Under the pieces are notes generated by a model, which saw only the letters and a program-made list of their open reading frames with translations, was not told the DNA's origin and did not search any database. Position numbers and translations under genes: made by a program. A stretch of 64,000 nucleotides of DNA from Neodontobutis hainanensis (taxonomy: Eukaryota > Chordata > Actinopteri > Gobiiformes > Odontobutidae), in assembly GCA_024349245.1 (NCBI GenBank), contig JALDNG010000771.1:23293-87292 (forward strand), given 5' to 3'. Shown here one piece after another: positions 34,936-46,570 of this stretch; position 1 is the first letter of the stretch, and each line of letters begins with the position of its first letter.

Positions 34936-35483
34936 GGAGCAGGTTACAGAGCTTATTTTCAATACAATATGATTAAACCTTTAAACACTTAAACTATAAA
35001 CACAAAAGCTGCCAATCAATAAACAACATACCATAATTAAAATATTCTCCCAGTGTCAAAACAAATACAGTCCTTTGTCATGTTGCTGCTGTCATCAACA
35101 ATCACATACTTCAGAAGTTTATTAAAAAATGTTTTAAACTAAAATCTTTAAACTCTTAGTAAAAATCATACTGTCCCCCAACAAACAACCCCTGGATATG
35201 TACAGCCAACTTATTCTTCTCACTTTATACATTGTGCAGTTTTAAAGTCTTTAAATTTAATAACTGCTGTATTTACAATATGGATTGCTATTATTTGAAG
35301 AATAAAAATTGGGTTTCTGTTAGTTTTGTGTTTTTCTCCACAGTTTTAAGGAAAAACACTTTAGATAAAGCTACCAAAGATTTGAATAACTTGAACTTAA
35401 CATAGTTTATATGTGGCTTCAAGCTTAACTTCATTTATAAGATATATCAGATCAGTGTAAACCAAACAACATGGAACATTTAC

Positions 35484-35560
35484 ATTTATTCATTTAGCAG
35501 ACGCTTTTATCAAAAGCGACTTACATGAAGCTTCCATTCACCAGTGTCACAGCTGGAACA
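35484..35560 (-). mobile_element. SINE 3' tail fragment
   Basis: CATTTAGCAGACGCTTTTAT followed by AAAAGCGACTTACA is a tail shared by many teleost SINEs. The same sequence recurs at 52,765 and 60,546. Confidence 0.65.
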
Positions 35561-35582
35561 CCCCTGGAACACCCCTGGAACA

Positions 35583-35646
35583 GTCCCTGGATTCAGCGTC
35601 AGAGTCCTTCTCGAAGGCCATAAGACTCTACAATCAATCTCTGTGG
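35583..35646 (+). mobile_element. LINE ORF2 C-terminal scrap
   Basis: Translates as SASESFSKAIRLYNQSLW, resembling the C-terminus of L2/CR1-type LINE ORF2 proteins (S-F-x-x-x-A-I-R-L-x-N). Very short. Confidence 0.4.
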
Positions 35647-36231
35647 AAGATGAAGTCGGAATCAATTATTTATTATTCAAGTTGAATAAAAATGAGATGC
35701 AGGAGAGTAAGATGCAATAATATTGAGATAACATTAATGCTGCTTTAAACACCTACTACCACAGACAAAACTGTAATCTTTCTTTAAATGCCCACAGAAT
35801 AAAACAGCTCTCAGCGCTGTTCACAAACTAGTTTCACTTAAACACAGACTGCGTTTTGTCTGAACACTTCTCTTGTCGTCGACTTGTTTTGCAGCGGTTT
35901 GTTAAAAATACAGGACATACTTCTATAACTATATTGAGAGCTTCTTTATAAACATGGAAGATTTTTTATAGAAAAAGATGGATCCAAAGTTTAATGATGG
36001 TCACTAAGAGATAAAGAAGTATTCGCCTGATGATCCTTTACATCGTTAAACATTTAAACTGTTTCAAATGAAGCGCCATAACAGGCACCAATAACGCCAA
36101 AGCAAGGTGCTGGTTTGCGTTAGTGTAAAAATAACACCATTTTCAATAAAATATGGGATAAAAAAACACACATTAGGTCCAGTAGAGCTCACTAACCTTA
36201 TATTTTCACGACACAAACAGTTCGTATAGGC

Positions 36232-36235
<4 letters not shown>

Positions 36236-36278
<43 letters not shown>
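36236..36278. repeat. (AT)n microsatellite
   Basis: Uninterrupted AT dinucleotides in the intron of unit C. Confidence 0.95.
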
Positions 36279-36591
36279 CCAAAAAAGGTATGTTATCTAT
36301 GTTTTTATAAAGTACTGTAACAGTACTTCAGGGTTGGTAGGTTTGTTCTGTGGCACTGAACTGTCTAAAAGTCTGGGGTTACGTTTGTGTTTTTCATGTC
36401 TGGTTTTACAGATGGAAATTAGCATTGTGCTAAATCCGGCGCATTGTACATTTAATAATATGCACTCTTCTATCCCAAAAAAAAAAAAAATAAGATAAAA
36501 AGAGCCAGTTCATGCCCAAGACTCGGATCAAACATAAACATTCAAGAATGATGGAAAGGTTAAAAAAAAAAAAACTACTTTCGCAAACGAA

Positions 36592-36680
36592 CCTGTTAAG
36601 TCGAGTGTTGCAGAGACTCACAACAGGAAGTGGAGCCCCTGAAAGCAGCGGTAGCGCCCCCTTCTGAAAAGGAGGAGCAA
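36592..36680 (-). promoter_or_regulatory. 5' module of ZNF unit C
   Basis: Minus strand: TTCAGAAGGGGGCGCTACCG (strong CTCF-like core), CCACTTCCTGTTGTGAGTCT, ending CTTAACAG/gttcgt at 36,592. Confidence 0.55.
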
Positions 36681-37622
36681 GCATATGTGTTTCCAGACCT
36701 GCACAGGGACCTCCATTACTCACTTGAGCCTCTAAACGGGACGAAGCAGAGGAAAATGAATGACCCTTAGGACTGGACTCTACTTCCTGAGTTATTGAGT
36801 GTCTATGATTAAGAGAAATGTTCTTCATTAGACTGTTAAACCCGAGTATCCCTTTACTGTGTTTCTGTCGGTGGCTTGAGCTGTGTTGTATTTGTTTACT
36901 TGTTTTTGTTTTATACATGTATTGTTTTTTTTTCTTTCCAAGTTTAGAAACAAATAATAAATTTGTTCTTCTGTTGCAGACTCTAGCTCAATTAACCTCA
37001 ATTAACCTATATTTGCATGTTGCACTTTATTTTAAAAATGGTAAGCTGAAAAAAAAAAAAAACACTGAACCACACCAGAACCTGCCTCCACTGTCGGACT
37101 TCTCACTTGAATCCTTCACAGGGTATTTAAAAATGACAAAACTTAACCCTCTCAGTCCCAGTATCAGTTTAATTCAATAGAAGTTATTTACATACAGCAT
37201 GTCTCATGAAACTTTACAATTAGAGCAGGGTTAGACCAGAGAGAAACTCCATCATTCAAATACAAGCAGTGGTTAATATAAACTGCCTTTAAACTACTAC
37301 AACAATTACAACAGTAGGATATAAGAGCAAAATGGCACAAAAAAAAATAACAAATTTAATAATAGTTTAAGATGTTATAAATGCTGCAAACGTTGCTTAC
37401 AATAGAACCCAAGCAGTAATATGGAAAAAAATATTAAGGCTGCAGGAACTGCTCTCAGAGAGGTCTAGCCTCAGTCTTAAAATAGAAGCTCAAAGACTAA
37501 CACAAGATGAAATTAAAGACAGTTATAACAGAAGAGTCTCTTGCATCTGTTTGATACATGTCATCAAAGCAAAGTGAATGTTTAATGCATGTTCTTCCTC
37601 TTCAACTGCCCTAAGACATACA
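36681..37622. other. Spacer, no gene seen
   Basis: AT-rich, with several A or T homopolymers. Short open frames only. Confidence 0.4.
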
Positions 37623-38595
37623 TTATTGAGATTTTGTGAATCTTAATTGACCATTGTAAATATATGTCAGAGTGAATGGTTGGCTGTCGGTGTTCGTTGT
37701 CACATTAGAGTTTTCCACATTGTGAGAGCGCCTGTGAGATCGATAGGTAAATGGTGTCCAAAATAATTCCCCACACACCTCGCACGGTATCTCTAGCTCT
37801 TTAGTGTGTACAAATCTATGATCCTTTAGGGAGGACAAAAATTTGAAAGCCTCCCCACATTGATCACAGATGTATGGTTTCAGTTCAGTGTGGACAAGCT
37901 CGTGTTTACTAAGGGTTTCTGAATCAGCAAAAGCATTCCCACACTGATCACAGATAAATGGTTTCTCTCCAGCATGGGTGTGTTTGTGTTGTTTTAGACG
38001 ATACGACTGACTAAAGCTCTTCCCACACAGGTCACACCTGTATGCTCTTTCTCCAGAGTGACTAATCTTGTGCCGTTTGAGAGCCGATAAATAAGCAAAG
38101 GTCTTGCCACAGTCTTTACAACTAAATTTTTGCTGTGTATGCTTTGTATGTTTTTGAAGTCTTTCTACATCCGTAAATCCTTTCCCACACTGGTCACAAG
38201 GGAATATTACACTCACCTCGTCTTTATCCATCTTTCTGTTGCAGGTTTTACAAGGCTACCTGAAGTTCTAGCTGTCCCCCCACACTGGTCACAGCTGTAT
38301 GGACTCTCCAGTCTGAATGCGCTGGTGTAGTTTAAATTCAAATAAATTAATAAAACTCTTTTCAGTTTTTACAGATACATGGTTTTACTTTAGAGTGGAT
38401 GCGTATGTGCAATTTGAAAGATGACAGCTTTGAATGAACCTTGTGTGGACTCCCTCGTGTCGTTTGAGGTTAGATACAAAATCCTTCTCACGTTGTTTAC
38501 AGCTGTGGACATTTTATCCTTTTGTGCTTGTGTTGGTGTACTTTGAGATGGTACTTATGAGTACACTCTTTTCCACACTAGTCGCAGGTGAGCAT
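37623..38595 (-). CDS. C2H2 zinc-finger gene, unit D (N-terminal fingers decayed)
   Basis: An intact frame from the ATG at 38,231 encodes 202 residues with six fingers, starting MDKDEVSVIFPCDQCGKGF and ending in the family finger ELEIPCEVCGELFWTPFTY, here with a complete C2H2 set (HRRSH). Upstream, the ancestral start (MLTCD, ATG at 38,595) is still visible. The fourth residue after it is hit by a nonsense codon: TAG at 38,578-38,580, where sister genes have CAG. The following fingers are scrambled. So either a short six-finger protein is made from 38,231, which sits where sister genes have the inter-finger spacer, or the gene is a pseudogene. Confidence 0.62.
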
Positions 38596-40278
38596 TGTTC
38601 TGTTGGTGTCTGTAAGGCATCTTTATCAATATTCCTAACAAATGAAAGTTCTCTCTGGGGGAAAATAAAGAGAAAAAAAAGGAATTAATACATTCGGGAG
38701 TAGAAGGTCATAAATTGACAAGATTATGGATGCCTACAGTATTAAATTGAATACAAGAACTAGATTACAGTGTTTGAACTTGGAGTTGGAACACTGTGAG
38801 AAATGTAAAAATAAAAATAGAATGTAATGATTTATGATTTGTCATAAACCATCTTGTTTTCAGCCTCAAGCAGCACACCATTAAAATTTGTTAAGACTTG
38901 TTTCTTGAAGTGACTGCATGGATCAAAAACACTTCCAGAAGTCTTTGTCTGTGACTGTTGGTGTGTTTGAGATGAACTGAGCCTCTGTCCGCCTGCTGCT
39001 GCCTGCTGCAGCCGCCTGCTCTTGAATACAGTCCAGGCGGCTGCAGCAGTGAGCGGCAGTCGGACAGTTCAGGAGCAGAGACCAGTGTGGTTAGGCTCAG
39101 CTCAGCTCATGTCTCACAACTAAGACTGAACAATTAATCACATTTGCAATATATAAAAATAAAGTTTTTCAAATTGCAGAGGCTGCAATTATTGGTCATG
39201 TGACACGTGTTGTGAGAAATGCAGCTGTATTTGCAATTAAGACTTTTCCTGAAAGATGTTTCTGTCATGCAGAGTCGGGCTCATTTCTGGATAACAAAAA
39301 CATGAGCTAGTTGTTACTGCTCACACTGAGAGGAAATCCTTTCCCATCATGCTCCGAGACCTTGTAGTCCATGCAGACAAGTGCTGTCAGGAAAAATAAA
39401 CTGCGGCCGCCTGGCTCAGAACCTGCAGCCGCTGTGATCTCACCGTTACAGGTGCATAGGAGACGTCAGAGTAAGTCGCCAGCAGTTAAAGCTGTATCCT
39501 GGAAAGAAACCACATGTGAACCATCATCAAAGCTCATTTTAAATGGACTGAGGCAAAATGCACTTTCAACACAGCATGAGCTAAATAATATAACTGTACT
39601 CTGCTTTTATACAGTGTCACAACTTTCACAACGAAGCAACATGGAAATCAAATCAACACATTTACTAGTTCAACTAAAGTTCAACTAAAGAATGCATTGA
39701 GATGAAATTTTAAAAGTAGTCAGTGTGCAAGTTGTCTCATGAATAAAGAATTTGCTGGAGTCTATTTTATTTGTAAATCTGGCTCTGAAAGGGTCACCAG
39801 CCACATCCTCACCACTGCAGGAACTACAACTGTAGAAAACTACAACTGAGGAGGAACAATGTGGAGCTGTGTGCATCAGGTCAAGTTTGAGCTTAAGTTT
39901 AAATGTCTACAAACTCATTCTTGTAAATGGTTGGATGTAATGCAGATCATTTAAAACAATATCTTCCCAGACTTACTAACCTTGTAATTAATATTGTTGA
40001 AAATGTTGGAGCCGAAAGAGCAGGTCAGGGAATAAACTAGCTTAGCTTAACTGGTTGTTACTGTGATAATCTAATGAGGCTAAAACGTGAGCCACAGATG
40101 ATACAGAGCGAGTTCTGCTTCGTAGACCACCCTTTGTTTCCAAAGTGGAGCTTGCTAACCGTTCTTTTTGCTACTGAACACAAAAAGTCTTGCGTAAGAC
40201 GCACGTTCGGATTTAACACATTGTAGCATCACAAAAAGTGTTTGAAATGGCTTTTTAGCTTTTATATAGAGCACTGAC
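38596..40278 (-). other. Intron of ZNF unit D
   Basis: Contains the hairpin at 38,986-39,066. No other exon or RNA gene seen; the open frame at 39,371-39,688 has no recognisable domain. Confidence 0.4.
38986..39066. repeat. Imperfect palindrome, arms of about 33 bases
   Basis: TGTCCGCCTGCTGCTGCCTG...CTGCAGCCGCCTG (38,986-39,018) is mirrored by CAGGCGGCTGCAGCAGTGAG...CGGACA (39,034-39,066) around a 15-base loop. The arms are GC-rich in an AT-rich intron. Confidence 0.8.
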
Positions 40279-40405
40279 CTCATCAGATGTCGAATGTGAG
40301 CGCACTGCGCAGAGCAGGGAACGTCCACAGCAAAATAGCCGCGTGTTCTTCCTCTGTTTCCCTAAAGACAGCGATACCGCCCCTTCTGACAAGGAAGAGA
40401 ACCGA
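40279..40405 (-). promoter_or_regulatory. 5' module of ZNF unit D
   Basis: Minus strand: TTGTCAGAAGGGGCGGTATC (CTCF-like core one G shorter), AACAGAGGAAGAACACG, CTGCGCAGTGCGCTC, ending ATCTGATGAG/gtcagt at 40,279. Confidence 0.55.
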
Positions 40406-41299
40406 CACTACCGACACATGTAAAAGCAATTTTCCACTTTAGCTATTGATCTTTAACTAAAAATATTCACAGTAAATCTGCAAAAAAACTCCTCCAGACC
40501 AGGCTACAAACATGTACAAGGAGGAATAAATCCTGATAATGCTTTGAATTTGGTTGGTCAATGTCAGTGAATGGTTGAAGCCTGGTACTGACTGAAAGAC
40601 TACAACACCGTATTGGGATAAAATAAATATACAACTACTGGTACATCTACAGCTATTCAAACTATACAAGAGACACAAACAGTGGCTTTTACCTTGATTA
40701 TTGTGTGATGGATTTTATCACAGCCACAGCCTGTGTCAGTGATAAAAGATTCTCTCACCAAAGTCTGTTTTTATTTACATTTTTACAGTGTCCAATTTTT
40801 GGGGGAATTGGGTCTTATCATATCTTGGCGAAAGTTAGTGAGATTCTACCACACAGGAAATATAATAAAAAAAATCTGAGAAACCTTGCAGTGCAGAGGG
40901 ATATGTGCCCTCTAGTGGCTAAATGTCATACAGTCCCGTTTAAATATATTTTCAATTTTCATTGTTGGCATAAAACAAATACCAGTTGATCAAAAATGCC
41001 TCAACTTACCCTTCTCTCCCCTTTATTGTTGTTTTAATGAAAATCCTGGCTACTAAACAAATGACTTCACACTTTGAAACAAAAACCATCTGAGCAGTAA
41101 ATAGATACAAATATTATAAAAATCACATGTTTACACAAACAATTGCTATTTCTTAAACAGTTATATAGTATGTTTTACATTTATAGGAAAAAGTATTTAT
41201 TCACTAACCATTATGCTTCTATAAACCAATCCAGAACAGTTTGTTTATCCAGAGCTGTTGTTTTTCATGAAATGGTACATTTAGATTTTACACTCTGCA
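40406..41299. other. Spacer, no gene seen
   Basis: AT-rich sequence with short open frames lacking recognisable motifs. Confidence 0.4.
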
Positions 41300-41520
41300 C
41301 ATGGCAGTGTGGTTAGCACTCCTGCCTCACAGCAAGAAGGTTGTGAGTTCAAAACCTGTCTGACTCAAACATTTTCGGCCAACTTTGGTCTTTCTGTGAG
41401 GAGTCTGCATGTCCTCCATGTGTGAGAGTGAATGGTCTGTCACAGTCCAGGGTGTGCCCCACCTAAGGCCCACAGCTGCTGACTCCAGTCACCCGTAACC
41501 CCTGAAAATAAATGAATAAC
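41300..41520 (+). mobile_element. tRNA-derived SINE, second family
   Basis: GTGGTTAGCACTCCTGCCTC then ACAGCAAGAAGGTTGTGAGT form the Pol III head of a SINE widespread in teleosts. It ends with CAGTCCAGGGTGTGCCCC and an AATAAATGAATAA tail. It lies just beyond the 3' end of ZNF unit E. Confidence 0.75.
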
Positions 41521-41605
41521 GTTCACTGACAACTGGCAACTATCACCTTTTTTTTTTTGACTGTCCCACTGAGATCTGAAACAGGACCAGTTCCAGACAG
41601 CACAT

Positions 41606-43104
41606 TCAGGACTTCGCCACAGCACGACAGCGACCACAATGTCGGTGATAATCAGATCGTGTCCAAAATATTTCTCCACAACCCTCACACGGTATCACCA
41701 GCTCTTTAGTGTGACTATTTATGTGATCCTTTAAAGCAGATGAATATCTGTAAGCCTTTCCACAGGTTTCACAGGTGTATGGTTTCTCTCCAGTGTGGAT
41801 CAGTTTGTGTTTCACAAGGTGGGGATTTGATGAAAAAGCCTTCCCACACTCATCACAGCAGTAGGGTTTTTCTCCAGTGTGGGTGCGTCTGTGTGTTACA
41901 AGGGCACTTGGATCAGAAAAGGTCCGACCACAATCATCGCACGTGTATGGTTTCTCTCCAGTGTGGATCCTCTGGTGTCGCTTGAGCTGAGATAAAAATG
42001 TAAAACCTTTTCCACAGTCTTTACAAACGTATGGTTTCTCTCCCGTGTGGATCCTCTGGTGCTCTGCCAGGCAGCCTGATCTAAAATAGCCTTTTCCACA
42101 GGCTTTACAAATGAACTGTCTCTCTCCAGTGTGAACCTGTTTGTGTCTTGTCAAAGCATTTGTTGTAGAAAAAACCTTCTCACACTGATCACACTTGTAT
42201 GGTTTCTCTCCAGTGTGGACTCTCTCGTGTTGTTTGAGGTCACTTAAAAACATAAAGCGTTTCCCACAGTATATACAGCTGTAGGTTGCTATTGGGCATG
42301 TGACATCTTTTGTACTATTAAATATCTTTCCACACTCATCACAGGTAAGCATGATACTTGTGGAGGCATTATCCATATTACTGTTCAATGTTGTGTTATT
42401 TCTGTGTTGTCCAGTGTTTCTTGAATTTCCAAAAGCTTTAACACATTCTTCACAGGTGTGTGGTTTCTCTTGAGTGTGGCTAAGTTTGTGTCGTTTCAGA
42501 AGACTAAGTATGTAGAAACCCTTGCCACACTGGTCACATTTGTATGGTCTCTCTCAGTGTGGACTTTCTCATGTTGTTTGAGGACACTTAGAAACATGCA
42601 TTCCCTTCCACAGTATTTACAAATGTACACTGTTTTTCCTTTGTGTTTGCGCTGATGTAATTGGAGCTGGTTTTTATTAATAAACCTCTTTCCACACTGG
42701 TCACTAGTGAGCATGGTACCTGTGGAGGCATGATCCATATGACTGTTTAATGTTGCGCTTTCTCTGTGGACGTCAGTGTTTCCTGAATTTCCAAAACCCT
42801 CAACAGATTCATCACAGGTGTATGGTTTCTCTTGAGTGTGGATCAGTTTGTGTTTATTCAGAAAGCCTTTTCTGTGGAAACCCTTGCCACACAGTTCACA
42901 CCTGTACGGTCTCTCTCCAGTGTGGATTCTCTCATGTTGCTTGAGAACACTTAAAAACATAAAATTCATCCCACAGTCTTTACAGCTGTGCAGTTTTTTT
43001 CCTTTGTGATTGTGCTGATGTAATTGGAGCTGGTTCTTACTAATAAAACTCAGTCCACACTGGTCACAGGTGTGCATTTTACTAGAGGAGGCTGGGGTCT
43101 CCAT
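41606..43104 (-). CDS. C2H2 zinc-finger protein, unit E (internally duplicated)
   Basis: The start at 43,104 gives METPASSSKMHTCDQCGLSF. The frame continues to a one-base deletion near 42,552, where the usual CTCTCCAGTG linker reads CTCTCAGTG. Restoring one C joins it to the frame ending at 41,606, about 500 residues. The N-terminal block occurs three times, each opening (M)xTCDxCG or MLTSDQCG; the blocks are separated by a degenerate finger and linker (GNSGNTDVHRESATLNSHMD; NSRNTGQHRNNTTLNSNMD). Eight regular fingers follow and the last is ELVIPCEGCGEIFWTRSDY. Some fingers have lost ligands (TSDQC, CDESVEGF). Nuclear DNA-binding role inferred from the family. Its 5' module is split by a transposon. 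Confidence 0.78.
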
Positions 43105-43129
43105 TTTCCATGTGAATGTTATTTCTGTA

Positions 43130-44388
43130 TAAACAAAGATAAGAAGTTAATACAATTCTTTACTTGCTTTCCAAAAATTAAAACTGAACAATTAAAAATG
43201 GGCGTATATAACAATATCATAGCATAAGGAAGTATAGCCAGTGTAATTGTGGTGGTGGCCAGGGCAAGTGTGGGGCCCACTGTGGTTAAGGCCTGACATC
43301 GGTCATGGGCCTACTCAGTGTCCACGCACTATATCATCACTATATTATGGGAGCGTAGTATGGCCAACTTAATCAGCATACTGGGCTCAGTCAGAGTTTT
43401 AATAAATTATTGCGTTTTAATTCATACATTACAGTGATTGTTTCTGTTGTTTTTTTTGTTTTTTTTCATTAATCAACCCAAGTCTCATACTTGATAGCCA
43501 GCAACAGAAAAAGCTTTAAAGCTTTTTTGTGATGGAGTAAAAAAACAAAAGAGAAGAGTAGCTTCAGGACTGGATTAAGATAAACCTTTATAGGCTTTTC
43601 AAAGAGGAGCTTTTGGATTAACTGATTATTTGTTCCACTTTTTCTCAGACAAGTCCTCCAACAAGGATCATGCTGATTGAAACTGGGCGTTATGCAGTTG
43701 ATGGCTCAGAATAGTCTAACGAGCATGGTCAGGTTTGCCGTTGTTGTTACAAACAGTAGACAGTAGAGGGTGCCATACACACTTTTTGAGCACAGGAGAA
43801 TGCATGTTCATCCTTGTGCAAAGAGCCTGTACGTGCATGCATTACACACAGACATTACACCACTGGTATGTGAACAATAGAAATAATAACCCACACTACG
43901 TACATAACTGTGCAATGGTCCACACACAGGTGCAATACTGACAGTAGTATATATATGTTCAGAATGAGATTTAAACACGTGTGGGCAGGGAATGAATGTT
44001 GGTGCAAGTTTACAAAGTTTCAATGCAACATGTAGCTGGACGATAAATCAAATTAATTTAACTAATTTGAGTTATGGATTTAGAACAATGTCAAAATAGC
44101 TTTCCCTGGAGGTTAATGCTGCGGTTAGCGCCCAGAGAAACCTAAATATTAACTTTGATGACACTGCACATAGTAATCCCTAGGAGGTAAAGAACTACAG
44201 TTACATCCAGTATTTTTCACAGTAAAGTAACGCAAACGGCTGCTGCTTCGCTATTGCTGTTTCCTGCTGTCCTTTAGCATTAAACTGTAAACAGGTTTTA
44301 GCATTAGCAGTTTTCACAGGTCGTTAGCAAAGCGGAGTGATCGTGAAAGGAGCGCGGTTTACACGTAAATTATGGCAGTGTCACAAAC
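43130..44388 (-). other. Intron of ZNF unit E, no other feature
   Basis: Lies between the donor at 44,389 and the acceptor near 43,130. Nothing else recognised. Confidence 0.4.
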
Positions 44389-44430
44389 CTTCAGAGGCGA
44401 GTCTGAGGAAGAAGGTTTAATGGAGACAAG

Positions 44431-44462
44431 CATAGACATACATAAGAAAGGCTAGATGTCTC
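44431..44462 (+). repeat. Left terminal inverted repeat of P-type element
   Basis: Thirty-two bases, exact reverse complement of 46,539-46,570. Confidence 0.95.
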
Positions 44463-45342
44463 ACGGCGCAGTCTCCGACGGCATCACCGGCGGCCATCTT
44501 GAAGCAGGCAAGCTTCCTATCGGACTCCATGGTACCTGATGTAAGGTGAGTGATCTGCACGAACATAAATACTTTTATCTCGCTGAAATCTTGACGGATT
44601 TACAAAATGTTTGATTTCTTACAAACGTTAATAATGTGGCTATAATTCTGGATGCGTGAACATGTTGAAATTGCAGCTTTTCTTTTCGAAAGACGACTTA
44701 ATCGTGCAGCATAGTTGTGTATCACGGCTAACGTTACTTGTGCAAGTTATCAAGGCTGAGACCACCATCGAGCTGTTCAGTTATAGTTTTACTGACACCA
44801 ATAACGATTTTATGACAACCAATTTTTTTATCTATATTACAGTCATTGTGAATGTGGTTGTAGTTATTAGCTGGCTTTGAGTGAGACCTAACGTTAGTAG
44901 TTACAGTTTAGCTGCTACCCAGCAATTTTACATCAGTGGGAGAGGCAGAATTGCTCTTTCTTTTCAATATAACTTAAGTTGCACATGATTTCCAATCGGT
45001 TTGGTTTGTTAAAAACATCTTATTATTTTTATTTTTTGTAAAATGTGTTTTCTGAAGACATGCACATTAACCCTAACCCTAAGACATACACAGTACCTGG
45101 AAGTGTCACAAACCATTTTGAGTATATAGAAAAATGCCTGTATTTGTATCTGTTTGCCGAATTTATCACCACTGATACAGTCTGAACTGTATGATAATGA
45201 GATGCAACTTAATTTATATGGAAAGATCATTCAGGGGTGGCTAGTTCAGTTCTAGTTTTTTTTTAAGCATAAAACATTTTTAAAGCATGTATTTAATATC
45301 TGTGTACTATACTCCATATATCTTTTTTTTTTTTTTTTTAAG

Positions 45343-45533
45343 GTGGCTGGAATAACAACCCTAATGCCAGCCAGTTCAAGTACATCTTCAGGAAGCTGAT
45401 GGCCCGGTGTGGGGTTGTTAAACCATGCAGAGGCAATGTGACAGCACAGGATGACACAGAGTCCCTCCCAGCTGTCATTGTCACCTCTACAAGCCTGTCA
45501 GCTGTAGATATGTCCTCTGCAACAAATGAATAA
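45343..45533 (+). pseudogene. P/THAP9-type transposase C-terminal remnant
   Basis: After a long pyrimidine tract and AG (45,341-45,342), an exon encodes GGWNNNPNASQFKYIFRKLM, runs on to MSSATNE and stops at 45,533. The G-x-x-N/D-x-x-P-x-x-x-Q-F-x-Y-x-x-R-K-x pattern resembles the end of P-element/THAP9 transposases. The THAP domain and catalytic core are missing. Family assignment of this piece alone is moderate; it is strengthened by the element ends. Confidence 0.55.
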
Positions 45534-46174
45534 ATAGACTTTTGTGTAATTATTCCATATTTTGTGTAGTAATTCTATATCAGAACCCCTGATATACAAT
45601 CCAAATAGTCTACAAGAAACTTCAGAGTGTTACCAAGAGGTTACCACACAGTAAGCCTTTATTATGTAGCCTATGTCTATGTTTTGGGTAACCAAAAGTC
45701 CTATGGGGAGTTTTGATAGGGCATTTTACAAAACGCATGAGCATACCTTGGCAAATCAATGGTCTAAAGTACTCATATTTCATTCTATATGGATCTGCTT
45801 TTGTACACAGCTTTACAAGACCTGGTGCTTGGACTCAGTTGTGTTTCTAAAGTCATATCAAGAGACCTAGAAGCTGAAATGTGGTCAGATGAGATGCTTG
45901 TTATCCAACAGAAAGAAAAACAATATTCTAGCCTCTATAACTCTGTGCAAGTACTTCACATAATTATTCTGATTGTTTCCTAAGAAACTACAGGGTCTCA
46001 GTTTTCTAAAGAGGTCAGGCATTTGATGGTAGGCAAAAATAGCTGGGAACAGTGATCTCTGAAGTAGGCGCAGTGCAATGTCAAGGGAAAAGCCTAGTAA
46101 ATGGCCCAATCCTCAAGAAGTTAAAATAAACATAATAATTCAAATTATTTTATTATAATATTAACATTATAAAA

Positions 46175-46249
<75 letters not shown>
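46175..46249. repeat. (GT)n(AT)n microsatellite inside the P-type element
   Basis: About 12 GT units running directly into about 25 AT units. Confidence 0.95.
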
Positions 46250-46251
<2 letters not shown>

Positions 46252-46538
46252 TTCATTCCTTGGCGTGTGTATATTCATTGCATCTCTATGTTCTGTTCAA
46301 TGTTATTTTCATATGGAAGTCCATGGTTATAATTATTCATAAGTATGCAGTGTCATAAGTATATCTCTGACGTTTATAACAAACTAGACTGTTTAAAAAT
46401 CGGTAGAAAATTTAGCAAGTTATGGTTATTTAAAAAGTACATGCACCATTAAAACACAATGTTACGAGTGAGCAAGCTGCCTGTCACAAGATGGCCGCCA
46501 GTTGCGGACGTCGACCTCCATTGGCCGACAGCGCGGAC

Positions 46539-46570
46539 GAGACATCTAGCCTTTCTTATGTATGTCTATG
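46539..46570 (-). repeat. Right terminal inverted repeat of P-type element
   Basis: Exact reverse complement of 44,431-44,462, followed at once by the second copy of the duplicated GAGACAAG. Confidence 0.95.

Larger units (their letters stand above)
33824..36591 (-). other. Intron of ZNF unit C with repeat debris
   Basis: Holds the candidate LTR at 34,641, a SINE tail at 35,484, a LINE scrap at 35,583 and an AT repeat at 36,236. No other feature seen. Confidence 0.4.
44431..46570. mobile_element. P-type DNA transposon, non-autonomous copy
   Basis: A 2,140-base element bounded by perfect 32-base terminal inverted repeats beginning CATAGACATACATAAGAAAG. The target duplication GAGACAAG is present on both sides (44,423-44,430 and 46,571-46,578). 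A 12-base subterminal inverted repeat (GGCGGCCATCTT at 44,489; AAGATGGCCGCC at 46,488) mirrors the design of Drosophila P, which has a 31-base terminal repeat starting CA, an 11-base inner repeat and an 8-base duplication. The interior has only a short transposase-like exon, a microsatellite and AT-rich filler, so it cannot move by itself. The perfect ends suggest recent insertion. hAT elements also make 8-base duplications but have shorter, different ends. Confidence 0.82.

Noticed and set aside
36430..36918. 162-codon minus-strand frame overlapping the unit C 5' module
   Set aside because: Low-complexity residues from A/T homopolymers and no domain; the region is better explained as the ZNF 5' module and flank.
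45068..45081. Two telomere-like CCCTAA units
   Set aside because: Too short to be an interstitial telomere; chance sequence inside the P-type element.
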